A stretch of DNA of 64,000 bases from Lepidostoma basale (lineage: Eukaryota; Arthropoda; Insecta; Trichoptera; Lepidostomatidae), in assembly GCA_022606425.2 (NCBI GenBank), contig JAHDVF020000137.1, positions 124,001 through 188,000 on the forward strand, written 5' to 3'. The notes beneath the pieces were generated by a model. It made no database searches and had not been told where the DNA came from. It saw only the letters and a program-made list of their open reading frames with translations. Shown here one piece after another: positions 1 through 11,300 of the stretch; position 1 is the stretch's first letter; each line of letters opens with the position of its first letter. The translations under genes and the position numbers were made by a program.

Positions 1-1329
1 GAATAAGATGTACAAAAATATCACAACTAAAATAGGCTCCTGCAACATTAGGATTCGGGGGAAAGAGTAGCGCAATTGGAAATCTTGGATGTGATTCTCC
101 GCAAGATTCTTCTTGGTGAAGGACACGGTCGGGCGGCCCTTGGTGTCCAGGTACGTGAAGTGTAGCGTGTCCTGGTGCCGCATCACAGGGAACGGCGGTG
201 TGAGCTTCACCTCTGTAGAGCCCTCCGGAAGGATCACCTTCGTTGTGATCTCATCCACGACCATATCGTCGTATATATGATCGATAAGTCTCATCTTCAA
301 GAGGTACTGGTCCCCAGAGTGATAGAGGTACTCGTAACTTGGCACGTTGTATCCTAGAGTGTAGTGCGTCTTCCAGCCGCCAAACAAGGGGAACCTCGGT
401 CGCAGATCCAACTCCACGGCGTCCTTCTTTACTCGCATGTGAGAGGTGGAGATATTCCCATTGGTGTCACGGTAGTAAACGCCTGTGGCTGCCGCAGGCA
501 ACAAGGTCTTGTAGGACTTGACGCTGGACATGCCACTGGACGAGTCTTGTTGATATTCATACCGAGAGAAGGATCCCTTGAGAACGGCGCCGGAGTGGTA
601 CATGTCGATGGTCTCCTCGACGGCGATATTTCCCCAGTGAGACACTTCAATTATCCTTTCAACCTTGGACACAGTCAAGAAGGGAGAATTATTCTCATAA
701 TGAACGTTCAATTCATCCTCGGAGAAGGGTTGCATATTTTCGTAAGAGCCATAGCTAATAGAAGAATCTGTATGACTGAAAGGTTTCAACTTGGAGAAAT
801 TTTCGACATTCCTCGTTCCCAACAGAACAGTGGTCTTCTGTGAATTGGTCAAATAAGGTGAATACAAGTAATGATTTCCTATGTACCTTACCAACTGTTT
901 CTCTTTCTGCGTTATGCTGGATGGATATGGCGTCAGGGCCTTCGAGTAAACAGTGTCAAATTGATAAGTTGCTGTCTTTCCCGGCTGTAGAGGCTCCTTG
1001 AAATCTACTCGCCATAACTTTGCATTCGAGTTCTCCAAGACGGAAGTTTCATACGTACGAATATCGCGTTTAGAACTATCCTTAAATGCGACGAACGCAA
1101 CTTTATCTTTAGATAGGGGCTCAACGGCTACTAGGTAACTTTTCACAGGAACTTTTCCGATGTTTTCAATTGTAATCTTCGATGAGATTTTTACAAGTTG
1201 TGTAGATATATCCACAGTTCGCTCTACATTCTTATTAACCAAATCGTTATTTATTACATCGACGTTAACACAAAATACATTTGCAATAGCAAAAATGCAT
1301 AGTAACAGAGATATATTAATATTCCCCAT
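1..1329 (-). CDS. RPN1: Ribophorin I, OST subunit 1 (5' part, runs off window)
   Basis: Ribophorin I is a subunit of the ER oligosaccharyltransferase that N-glycosylates nascent proteins. The minus strand is open as one uninterrupted exon of 443 codons from the ATG at 1327-1329 to the window edge. It begins with a hydrophobic signal peptide (MGNINISLLLCIFAIANVFC) and continues with a typical ribophorin I luminal domain. Recognisable stretches include VPVKSYLVAVE, ALTPYPSSITQKEKQ (about 140 residues in), LFGGWKTHYTLGYNVPSYEYL and YDDMVVDEITTKVILPEGS. The last visible residues (EPILVVIFLYILF) enter the single membrane helix, so about 150 C-terminal residues expected for the family (about 600 in all) lie outside the window. 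No intron, stop or frameshift is seen. This ATG was chosen because it directly opens the signal peptide. Identification is by recognition of family motifs. Confidence 0.93.
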   Translation of the reverse strand, partial: MGNINISLLLCIFAIANVFCVNVDVINNDLVNKNVERTVDISTQLVKISSKITIENIGKVPVKSYLVAVEPLSKDKVAFVAFKDSSKRDIRTYETSVLENSNAKLWRVDFKEPLQPGKTATYQFDTVYSKALTPYPSSITQKEKQLVRYIGNHYLYSPYLTNSQKTTVLLGTRNVENFSKLKPFSHTDSSISYGSYENMQPFSEDELNVHYENNSPFLTVSKVERIIEVSHWGNIAVEETIDMYHSGAVLKGSFSRYEYQQDSSSGMSSVKSYKTLLPAAATGVYYRDTNGNISTSHMRVKKDAVELDLRPRFPLFGGWKTHYTLGYNVPSYEYLYHSGDQYLLKMRLIDHIYDDMVVDEITTKVILPEGSTEVKLTPPFPVMRHQDTLHFTYLDTKGRPTVSFTKKNLAENHIQDFQLRYSFPRILMLQEPILVVIFLYILF

Positions 1330-1554
1330 TGCCGCAAAATACAAATGAAAAGACAGCTCGCCGGATACGTTGACACGCACACCGATCGACAATCAACACG
1401 GATGTTACGTTTTCGTTTCCCAGCAAACTTGCAGGTATACCAACTCTACACAAAAGTTTATCTAAATAAATGTATCTCTACGTTTACACGTATTTTTAAC
1501 ATATATCCCCCTCTCCTCATTTTTAGGGCAAATTTCGTTTCGTGATTATTAGTT
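1330..1554. other. Non-coding stretch upstream of the ribophorin I gene
   Basis: AT-rich sequence between the ribophorin I start and a retroelement remnant. It should hold the 5' UTR and promoter of the minus-strand gene. I see no defined motif in it. Confidence 0.4.
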
Positions 1555-1975
1555 AGAAAGTTTCAATCCTGGGATTGGCTTGCAGCAATTTCTTCTATTC
1601 TTCTCTTCCATTCTTCCCTGCATATGATGAGCAGCGCACGTCCACCAACAGGTCCTCCGGGTACTCTCGGCGTGGGCGTCCCTTGAGTTTGTCCCCTCGG
1701 TCATACCCTCCATTATGGCTTGCAAGAGACCTTCTTGACGTATTACATGGCCGATCCATCTTGCACGCCTTTCGGACAAGGTCCTGAGCAGGGGCCTTCC
1801 TCCTTCGATTCCTTGAAGAACTTTCTCATTCGTGATGTGGTCTCTCCAGGAAATTCCTAATAGTGTTCTATAGGACCACATCTCAAAAGCCTATAGTCTC
1901 CGCTTATCTCTTTCGGATAAGCACCATGCCTCGCAGCCGTACATCAAGATACTCAGACATCTTCCACCTTGCAGA
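1555..1975 (-). mobile_element. Non-LTR retrotransposon fragment, C-terminal end of the RT ORF
   Basis: Minus-strand reading gives the post-RT C-terminal region common to RTE-like insect elements: YGCEAW, then FEMWSYRTLLGISWRDHITNE, then RARWIGHVIRQEGLLQAIMEG. One in-frame stop lies before the FEMW motif. The end of the fragment (rc of about 1558-1585) carries a sequence reading CCAATCCCAGGATTGAAACT, which recurs with small changes near 32080 and 34345. All three are probably 3' ends of the same family. Only the end of the element is present, as expected for 5'-truncated insertions. Confidence 0.75.
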
Positions 1976-2244
1976 TTTCGCGGATAGCCGTGTTCCTCAT
2001 CCTATCATCAAAAGCTGTCAAATTTAAAAAAAAAATCGCGACTTATTCGAAACAATTAATAAACATAATCATATTTACCAATGTCATTTCATTAACATTG
2101 TTGGTACTTACATCACATTCTTTAAAAACATTATGTGGAATTTTCAGTGTAGAGAGGTTACACAGTCAAATTGATATACGAGTACAAGCGCTGCGGAAAC
2201 ACAAACGTATTATATTAAAATAATAATTAAATAAAACGATGTTT

Positions 2245-2296
2245 TTTAACTACTTCCACTTTTGTCTTTATTTAGACAAAAGTGGAAGTAGTTAAA
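2245..2296. repeat. Perfect 23-bp hairpin
   Basis: Left arm 2245-2267 and right arm 2274-2296 are exact reverse complements, separated by a 6-nt loop (TTATTT). There is no T-run or gene end beside it, so it does not look like a functional terminator. It may be the collapsed TIRs of a tiny MITE. Confidence 0.85.
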
Positions 2297-2714
2297 TGTT
2301 TGTATGTGAGAGAAATGAGAGAAAATGTTTGTATGTACAATGCTTTCACATTTATAATCGAAATAAAATGAAACCACTGCACGACACACATCGTAACTTT
2401 ACGGATTTCAATAGTACATACGGCCTCATAAATCTTCATGTTGCAAATATTGTTTTTGGTGCTTAAGGCCTGATATATACTTTCAAGGCGGCATTTCTTG
2501 AGAATTATCTTATTCCGTGGATTCTGCAGACATCCATCATCTGTGGTCTCATAATCATCTCTCCGTATTATGGTTTAATAACATTTTAGTTTTCATGTTT
2601 TATCTATCGCCAGGCGTCAAATGCTAACATAAAACTTTATTATTTATTAAACAATAACTATAATTATTGTTTCATATATAGTTTTAGGGACCGTTTTCAC
2701 GTAATAACTGCAAA
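2297..2714. other. Intergenic stretch, nothing recognised
   Basis: AT-rich sequence between the hairpin and the start of the small membrane-protein gene. It presumably includes that gene's promoter. No coding, RNA or repeat feature was recognised. Confidence 0.4.
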
Positions 2715-4509
2715 ATGAAAATTCTGTTTACACTTCTTGTTGTGGTCATTTCAGGTAATCAATTTAAATTATTTTTTACTAAACTTACAAAAATGAAAGC
2801 GAAAAATCACGTAGAAAAAAATAAGTATTTCGTGCTCCATTATTTGAAAGTGATATTTATATTTTCTAGTTTTGACGTCCTGCGATGGTCTGACAGGAAT
2901 ACGATTTGGCGGCGGCAAGGCTGTCAAGGCTGAGAGCCCAAAAACTTCCTCTTATAATGGAGGATATGGCCAACAATCCTCTAATTACAACCTATCTAAA
3001 GAATCTGAAAAAAGTAAGTGGTTGAAATCTCTTTATAAATTCATTGTAACATAAAAAATAAAATACAAGTTTTTTTTATGCATGTTGTTTTTTCTATTTG
3101 TCATAGAGTTCGACCGGTTTTGCAGCTCGCTTTTGTGAGTTACCGTAATCGGTTGTCTCTTTTCCTTCGTTCTTATACTCCTTATTCTTCCTAAGTCACA
3201 TTTTCAACAATTTCGCACTCTATTCACATAATTTATTAAATACAGTTGAACTTGGTTATTAAGAGGAAGATGGGATGAAATAAATTTGCTCGTTATAGGC
3301 ATTAGTTGTCATATCAGAGAACAGGTATTTTTAAATGCTTACAAAAATACCCATCACATGAAGTATCTGTTTCCTCATTAAATCTGGGATCACTATTTCC
3401 AGGATCGTAATAACCCAATTTGACTGTATATAATATATTTTGCAATGCAAAAATATTGACACACTTTAATTAAGCAAATCATGGAACTGCCAGAAGAAGG
3501 ATGAGAGCAGAATAATTGCGGTAGAGATGAGGTCCCTAAGATGTATGTGTGGTAGAATGATATATGAGAGAATCTCAAATGCTGATATAAGAAAGGAATG
3601 TAGAGCAGAAGAAGGTATTATGAACAAAATTATGAAAGGATCGCTGCGTTGGTTCGGACATATGGAGCGCATGGATGGAGAAAGAATGGTTAAGAAAATA
3701 TACGTTAATGATGTAAATGGAGTACGGAGTTGAGTCAGACCGAAGAAAACATGGCATGGCCAAATTAAGCAAATTTTTAAGGTTGGTCATGTTAGAACTC
3801 TGAAGAATCGACGTGCATGTATGACTCGCTGTATGAATGTGGAGGAAGCTAGAGAGGTGTGCCAGGATAGAGTAGTGCGGCAGTCCATTCTCTCTGCTTA
3901 CCGCTACGGATAAACGGTGTGATGGTTTGTTGTTGTTTAATATATCGAACTAATTATATGCCTACAGCATGATAAAATGGTAAATAATAATAAAAATCTT
4001 TTTAAAATGTATATTTAGTTAAAATCTTCTAATGTTTGTGTCTTTGACTGGTCACCAGAAGATGGCAGCGAGCTGCAAAAACCAGTCGAAGACACAAACA
4101 TTAGTGGATTTTAACTAAATTGTAAATAAAACACTTGTTTTTCACCACTTGAGTATTATATTTTACACGACTAGTTTCGGAAGCTACAGATGCTTCCATC
4201 TACAGGTTTAAATATAAACTCAATTTAACTAAATATACATTTTACAAATTATTTTTATTATTTACAATGAACTTCTACCATGAAATTTCAAAAAACAAAA
4301 TAATTTATTAATTGGTAACTTTAATTCCAGCTACTGGAAAACCAGTTGCAGACTCCAAAAGGGGGCTGGGTATCTCGGCCTGGGGCATCGTGGCAATCAC
4401 TCTGAGCATCATCATACTCTCTGCCGGGACCTACTATTTCATCATCTTCTATCCTCTAGTCTGTAAGAAAGAGAGAAACTACGACATCATGGAGCTCTCG
4501 CCAGTTTAA
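2715..4509 (+). CDS. Small type I membrane protein, 120 aa, unknown function
   Basis: Three exons, 2715-2754, 2870-3013 and 4331-4509, join in frame with GT-AG introns (phase 1 at both junctions). The product starts with a signal peptide (MKILFTLLVVVISVLTSC). It continues with a short Gly/Ser/Tyr-rich segment of about 50 residues (GGYGQQSSNYN), then a strongly hydrophobic helix at about residues 79-102 (WGIVAITLSIIILSAGTYYF). It ends with a short basic then acidic tail (CKKERNYDIMELSPV). The expected topology is lumenal or extracellular N-terminus and cytosolic tail. I do not recognise a family. The consistent phases, signal peptide and membrane helix make it a believable gene rather than chance ORFs. 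Intron 2 holds a non-LTR fragment (3482-3935) and a nested inverted-repeat element (3979-4268). Confidence 0.75.
3482..3935 (+). mobile_element. Non-LTR C-terminal fragment, (GTTA)n-tail family, copy 1
   Basis: Plus strand reads [62 protein letters not shown] and ILSAYRYG, with one stop after the VRS stretch. This module recurs about ten times in the window and is the extreme C-terminus of a non-LTR retrotransposon reverse-transcriptase ORF. It sits in intron 2 of the small membrane-protein gene. The 3' tail here has drifted to GTTTGTTGTTG. Confidence 0.8.
3979..4268. repeat. Nested inverted-repeat element (MITE-like), about 290 bp
   Basis: An inner inverted repeat pairs 4013-4052 with 4081-4120 (40-bp arms, three mismatches, 28-nt loop). 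The outer flank 3981-4024 also pairs with 4220-4266 (shared core TGTATATTTAGTTAAA). The whole unit therefore folds twice. It lies in the intron just before exon 3 of the small membrane-protein gene. No coding capacity is seen. Confidence 0.7.
4257..4293 (+). repeat. Short dispersed repeat, copy 1 of 2
   Basis: A stretch containing TTTACAATGAACTTCTACC and TGAAATTTCAAA also occurs at 12277-12313 with about one mismatch. The feature is short and of unknown type. Confidence 0.6.
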
Positions 4510-6320
4510 TGCAATTCTTACATTTAATTCTATCAAAGATTTGAACGGATCAAAAGCAATATTTTTATGTAAAGAAAACCTATTGTGATATTTAGTATTT
4601 TTTTAGCACAAGTATATATTCCTGCATTAAAACACATAAATTTCCGTTCGAATATATTTACATTTGATATATGTAATGTATAATTCATATTCCAAATTTC
4701 TTATATTATTATTGCATAATTGTTTATGGTTAGTGCGGAGTTGGAAAAATATTTTATTAGATTACGGAGTAGATTTGCTCAAATGATAAATGCCATTATA
4801 GTTTTAAATATGTAATGATCTTTTTCCTAAGTATTATCTTATGAATCTCAACCGATTTTCGGCTTTATTTAGTATAGTTTTTTTTATCGTGTTTGTTAGT
4901 TTGATAAATTAAATTATCTTCAGGTGATTGGAACCAATTTAACCCATTCATGTGGCATGTAACTGTTGTGTCTATACTCTCCTTGAACAGAAGGGTTAAT
5001 AATAATAACCCTGCCTACAAATATCTCAAAACTTTTGATTTTTATGATAACATATTTTTTTAACCGCCTTACCTTCAGGTAACTTTCGGAGAAACATGCA
5101 CATTAATTAAATTAATTATATTTTTTAAATTATGAAACGTCAAAGACTTGGCCGCACCTGCCCCTTGTAAAACTATCATACTTGTGAAGAACTAGTCTCG
5201 TGTGTTATTGACACACGCGCGTATCCCTAACGGTTTGTACATTGTAGGTACATTATATTTTCTCAAGCGCGTATGTGATACGGAATAGCGCAGAAAGGTC
5301 AGTCAAAGTGTGCGTATCACGTACATATACCCATTTATGGTGGCATGCATATCACACACTAGTATTTCTTATCATTTTATTGTTGTATTTGTTATACATT
5401 CTTCTTTTGTTTTCACCATTTCCATACATCGTTCATCTTTATTATAAGCTCAATTGACAAACTGCCATATCTTTTGTGCTCAAAATGACTGAAAAATCAT
5501 TTCTCGATAGTCATGTTGACTGATATTGTTAGTAAGTAGCAAGTTATCAATAAGTAACAAAAAATTTAGATTATAGGAACAAATTTCTTCCTAATTATGT
5601 AATACGTATAATATTATGAAATGAAAAAAAAAATCTTATGTCATTATTGCATATTTAAGTTTTATTGCAAACTGCCTTCTGTAATTGTATTAATATTTTG
5701 ATATTTTTTTAAAACATTGTATTTTCACAACACTTCGCAATTTTCACAAACATATTTTGGGCCACGGGTGCCTCAGTGTAGAAATTTTAACCTTATTTAT
5801 TGGTTAAATACTGATATTTATTTTTATAGTTTTCACTATAAAAATAAATGTTCCAAAATGATGTATCTTTTTTGATTAATCTTAATTATTTGAAGAAAAT
5901 AATACTGACAAATCCCAGTTTTAGATACAATGTTTTACTTGAAAAATTCTTTTTAAGATTCAGAAACATTAACAATTTTTTTTTTTTTGTTAGTAATGTT
6001 GGACATCACACTACTTACTCACCGAGGACCTCCCTGTGTTAAATACAAAAATTAAAAATCAGCGTATTTAGTTTTGGAAAATGACATGTAAAAATAATTA
6101 CAAAAATTTTAGTATGTATGTGAATTTGTATGAAGGGATTGTGATGAAACATAGGAATTAAGAAGCATTATAAAGATCTTACCTTTTTAGGTAGATATTT
6201 TTATATCAATAACAATGTATTTCTCAATTTATTTTTGTAATAAAATTAAACAAACATTTTGAGATTCTTCTGTTTCAAATTTATTGCCTCTTACCTCCAA
6301 AATATTTTGCAATTCTGGCG
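4510..6320. other. AT-rich intergenic region
   Basis: The first part should hold the 3' UTR of the small membrane-protein gene. The remainder contains only short chance ORFs and homopolymer-rich sequence. No gene, RNA or recognisable element was found. Confidence 0.5.
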
Positions 6321-6453
6321 AGAGACGGTCATCATCAGCCGTCTGTCATCCACTGCTGAATGTAGGCCTCTCCCAAAGCCCGCCACCGCCCTCTATCCTT
6401 TGCCGTTCCCATCCATCCATGTCCAGCAATCCTCTTCAAGACAAGAGACGGTC
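6321..6453 (-). mobile_element. Very short RTE-like 3' end with a 10-bp target-site duplication
   Basis: 6330-6440 is, in reverse complement, the 3' end of the RTE-like element at 46990-49035, including the start of its (GAT)n tail (here CATCATCAG). The copy is only about 110 bp, so it is strongly 5'-truncated. It is flanked by the direct repeat AGAGACGGTC at 6321-6330 and 6444-6453, a clear target-site duplication. The two copies differ at only a few positions. Confidence 0.85.
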
Positions 6454-7519
6454 GACAGTGAAGATATACTCATAAGGTGCATTACCAAAATCTGGACACA
6501 TTTTAATTCCTCGTCATATTTTTTGTCCTACAGAGGTAGTGTTGGCGTTCGACGGTGTCTAATGTTTCTAGGGAATCGTCGTAACTTCAAAATAGCCGCA
6601 ATATTTAAACGAGTATGAGTATGGTATTGAAGATGGACACTCACCAAAAGAAATAAATCAGTTCTTTGGATACCCAACATCCACAGTTTATGGTGCAACC
6701 GAATATTTTACTTCATAAGGTTCTAATGTACGCATAAGGAAGGTTTCACTAAAAAAATCACAATGTGGGAAACCCCTGAAGTCCTCGAAAGAATTCAAGT
6801 GGTGTTTTCAAAGCATTGGTGAAGATTGTTGGTGCTTAGCAAATCAAAAATCTTCAATACAAATCACATATACTTAAGATAACAATCAGAAACTGCTAAA
6901 ACAATTAAACTTTTTTGCAATATGGCTACTGTGTTAATTTAAAAATGTAGCAGCGGGATGCATCAGATTTTCTGGTAGACACAAAATCCAACCAGAGAAA
7001 TAACTGCTTGCTCACACAACTACAGTGCCCTTTTGGTGCCAGAACAAAATTTCCCATCAATACATATCTACGAGTATATGCCAACTGTCGTATCCAGCGA
7101 GGGTGATATCCTGCCGGAAGACATTTTTAACCCTTAACGAACGTAAGTCATCTCTGACGTGACAACAGAACTTTCTCGCTGCAGTGGTATGGCACATGTG
7201 AGGTGACATAATAAATCTTGTCTGTGGAATCTGCATGTAATTACTTTTGTCAGTTGAATAATACCAATAGAGCGATTAACATACACAGTGCATTTTTAAA
7301 ATTAAATATTGATAAAATAACATATACAAAAGCTATCAAGTCCGATAAGAGTTAAAAATGACACAAAATAAGTATTAGAACATTATGAGTGTAGTGAAGT
7401 CGTGGATGGACACAATGGCATCTGGAAGGCATATGTCATATGCCCCAGCCCACAGAAGCATTTGGTACAAAATTGGATGTCAAAAAATCTTAACATGTTT
7501 TGATATGAGAAATATTGAC
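6454..7519. other. Intergenic region, nothing recognised
   Basis: AT-rich sequence with only short uninformative ORFs. No motif, RNA gene or repeat match was recognised. Confidence 0.45.
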
Positions 7520-7620
7520 CCCCCTGATTTAAATCCCCTGAATGATAGGTGGAATTTTGGGCATCCTGATTTAAATCTCCTATGATATATGGAATTTTGG
7601 CACCCCTGATTTAAACCCCC
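7520..7620 (+). repeat. Short degenerate tandem repeat, unit about 40 bp
   Basis: The phrase CCTGATTTAAA begins near 7523, 7565 and 7605. It is followed twice by a segment ending GGAATTTTGG, giving about two and a half units. Confidence 0.6.
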
Positions 7621-8327
7621 CGGTCCATAACGTATGGGCATAGAAAAAAATTATATCAATTTATTGTGCTTCACAGATTTCTCCCATGTGGCACGTAAAA
7701 AAAATTTCTCATACAATCATGAAATTAAAAATAAAAAGAGTATTTATTACTTATTAGTTATTTATTTCAAGTACATAATCAAATATCAAAAGAACAACTT
7801 CAATACTTGATTCTCTAGGTGAATGATGACCAACAATTTTAAGCGTACGGCCGATTTCATTCAACTGACTCAAGATATCAACTTTAGAACAGAAGAACTG
7901 CTTAGATAAGATTTACCAATCAAAAGTACGGGATAAAATGTTATCAAGTATTCACCATATGATAATAATTTTAAAATTATAATAATATTATGTTTGAGCA
8001 CATTTAGATATTTTTATAAATTTCATGACATTGCAACGTATTATGAAATACTGAAAATGTAGAATGCACAAGTTTGTGTATCAAAAAAGTAGAAAATTAA
8101 TAATTAGTACTTTGGTGTAATCAGACGATACAAATAAAAAAAATATCAGTCCATCATAATTTTAAAATCACACCCATTAAAATAGAGTTAAGGAAGAACC
8201 TTCGTGTACTGACATGGAGTTTCTCATCAGAATTTCCGGTGTTATTCTTGTCCACTGAGGTTAATGTTTGAAATACACTAAGACATTCACGCACATTGAT
8301 TACAAAAATTGATATGCTTCTTCAAGT
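7621..8327. other. Region downstream of the PDIA6-type gene
   Basis: AT-rich sequence beyond the stop codon of the minus-strand protein disulfide isomerase gene. The part nearest 8327 should be its 3' UTR. I could not assign a single convincing poly(A) signal. Confidence 0.4.
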
Positions 8328-11300
8328 CTATAACTCGTCTTTTTCTAAATCCACGTCCGACAGGTCGATGTCATCTTCTTGCGGCAAAACTCCATCCTTG
8401 CCATCCCAGGGCTCATTCTCGTAGATCTTGGGCATGTCCGCACCCTTCACCGGAGCCGTTTGACCGCGACCAAATGAGAGATCCCTGTGGCATATAACAA
8501 ATAATGTGAAAACCTGGCATTTGTTTTACCTGGCAAAAAAAAGCTTATTGGGAGAATTAAAAGGAAGAGTGAGTTAGTGGGATTGAGGATCAATCAACAG
8601 ATCGAAAACAAATATAAACTAACTAACTAACCATCACGCCGTCTCCCCGGAGGGGTAGGCAGAAAGAATGGAACGCCACACTGTTCTGTCCTGACATACT
8701 TCTCTCGCTTCCTCTACATTCATTCATCGTCGATTTCTCCGACTCCTCACGTGTCCGACATTCAATATTTGATTGATTTGATCGTGCCACGTTTTCCTCG
8801 GCCTTCCTCTATTTCTAGCTCCGTTCACGCCGGTTACATATACCTTCTTTACCATTCTGTCTTCACTCATTCTTTCCATGTGTCCAAACCATCTTAATGA
8901 CCCTTTCCTTATTTTGTTCATAACACTTTTATTCGCACCACATTCACTTCTTATACTTGCATTTGTCACTCTATCATAAACAGATTTGCCACACATTCGT
9001 CTTAGAGATCTCATTTCTACTGCATTTATTCTACTTTCATCCTTCTTTTGCCAGTTCCATGCTTCACTTCCATACATAAGGGTCGGCACAAGAACACCAT
9101 TGTGCACTGCCATCTTGGCTTTTTTGGGTTTTGTTTGCGATGAAAACAAATATTATGAGAATAAAAAGAGCTGACCAACTCGCAAACACAGACCTTCATT
9201 CAGACTTGGAGATTGTAAATAAGTTTGTGTACCTGGAATCACTAATAACTGAACGGAGAAGGGGGATGCTAGAGGTAAATTTAACGCAGAACTCAAATGG
9301 CTAAAACTGCCATGACAAAGCTTACCAAGATATGGCAAGACAAAAATATCTCTTTGTTTTTTTTTAATGTATACAAATACTTGTAGACAAATACTGGATT
9401 TTACCAATTGCGGGTTAATCATTTTTAAGGATTAATTGTATCTCAATAGAGACGAAGATGTAAATTGTTTTTTTGGAAACAGAATATGGTAGTCGAGGCG
9501 TTTACAGGACTTATGACCCGTCATTGGTTGGGTTAAGCGATCGCTTTATGTTAACAACATTCCCCATTCCTCCCTTCTTACGACCACCACGTCTAACAAA
9601 TTTTTAAAAGATGTATATATGCTACTTTGTTAAAAACACTTCACATTTTTTAGGTCAATCTACACTAGCGCCATCTATTATTTAATAGATGTCTCTATAT
9701 ATCTCTAATAAGATCGAGGCACCCTTGTATTCCACATATTCCTTTATGGTTGCGAGTCTTGGACTATGCGAGCATCATAATGATCCAAAATCGATGCTTT
9801 CCAGATGTGGTGCTGGCTATGAATGTTGCGTATACCCTGGACGGTGAGAAGAACGAACAAGTCGATCCTTGATCAACTAGACATCAGAGCAAGACTCTCT
9901 CGATCTCAGAGTGTTAAAACATTTTGGTCACATAGCCTGAAGAGATCAGGAAAACCTTGAAAGACTTATAATAATGGGCAAAGTCGAGGGAAAGCCACCA
10001 CAAGAACGGCCAGAGATTCTGGTCCTATTATTTATAATCTGACTGGCCTCTCAAGCCACAGCCTGGAGACTCACCGGTGACAGGAGCACATGATGAGCCA
10101 TGGTAGATGGTTTACGGGATGGACACGACCTTCAGTCATGAGGAATATGACTATAATATGTCGAGCAATAATCGTTAAATAAATGACAGATATAAGAAAC
10201 ATTACCTAAGGAATTCGTTGATGCCCTGTTCCGAAAATGATCCTCTCAGGATTGAATACTTCATTTTCTTAATATTAACAACTGCCATGGCCGGGTAACC
10301 GAATCCACCGATCTCCAGCGCCTCCTCTACGCCTGGCTGAGCGCCACCCTCACTCCACAGCCAGCTGTAAGCAAGTGTTGATACATTTAATTATCTTCCA
10401 AAAAAATAACATTACATAAACAAAATAACATTCCAAAATTTGGTGAGACGAGTTATATTACGATCCTAAGAATTCTAGATTAACTTGATAAAAGAATTAA
10501 GATCCAATAACATACCCCCACATCTTTTTCTTGTACTTTTCTCCCATGGCCTTCAATGTATCCAAGAAACCATTTCTGCAGGCCGCATCACAGTCCAAAA
10601 TGTGTGGCAATATGGATATTACACACAATGGCTTATTGCCGCAAGTGTCTTGTAGACTCTTCTCATTTACAATCTGAAAGATATTCAAATAAAATCAATG
10701 TACACACAGATGCTAGCAAATTTCTTCAAAAAGCTGTTGTATAATTATAAATCTCACCTGAACTAACTCTGGAGCTGGCAAATTTTCAGACACTCTTTCT
10801 AAAGCCCAGTTGACAATATTGCTGGCGGTCCGGTCTCCCGTATATTCCGACACGGAATCAGAATCTTTCTTGCCTGATGCAAACACCTTGATAGTGGGGT
10901 ATCCCTGCACTCCATACTCACTGGCTTTTACTTGATTAACAGTGGCATCTAAAGCTCCCAGTTTAACCTTTGAATTGACAAATAGACAATAATGAAAAAA
11001 TCTGTTTCTATAAGTTTTATTTTATTATATGAGAATGACACAATTCACTTTGCTGAGGCACTACCAAATATTATTTGACAACATTTGATAATGCCTTATC
11101 AAGGCAAAACTGTTCATTCCTATAAAATAAAATAAAACTTCCAGAAAACAGACATTTTCATTCGTATTAAATATTTAATATGAAGTTTTACATCATTGTT
11201 CAAGAAACAACACATTATTATAAATAATGGAGTCTATTAACGACAGAATTGTGAATAATGTATATGTGAAAGGAATAAATAGATCGTAAAATAGAGGAAT

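Noticed and set aside
2245..2296. Possible bacterial-type terminator
   Set aside because: Perfect hairpin but eukaryotic context, with no adjacent gene end.
8613..8640. Telomere-like TTAG repeats at the ends of non-LTR fragments
   Set aside because: The unit is the tetranucleotide GTTA/TTAG, not the insect telomere TTAGG, and it always sits at the same element 3' end. It is a retroelement tail.
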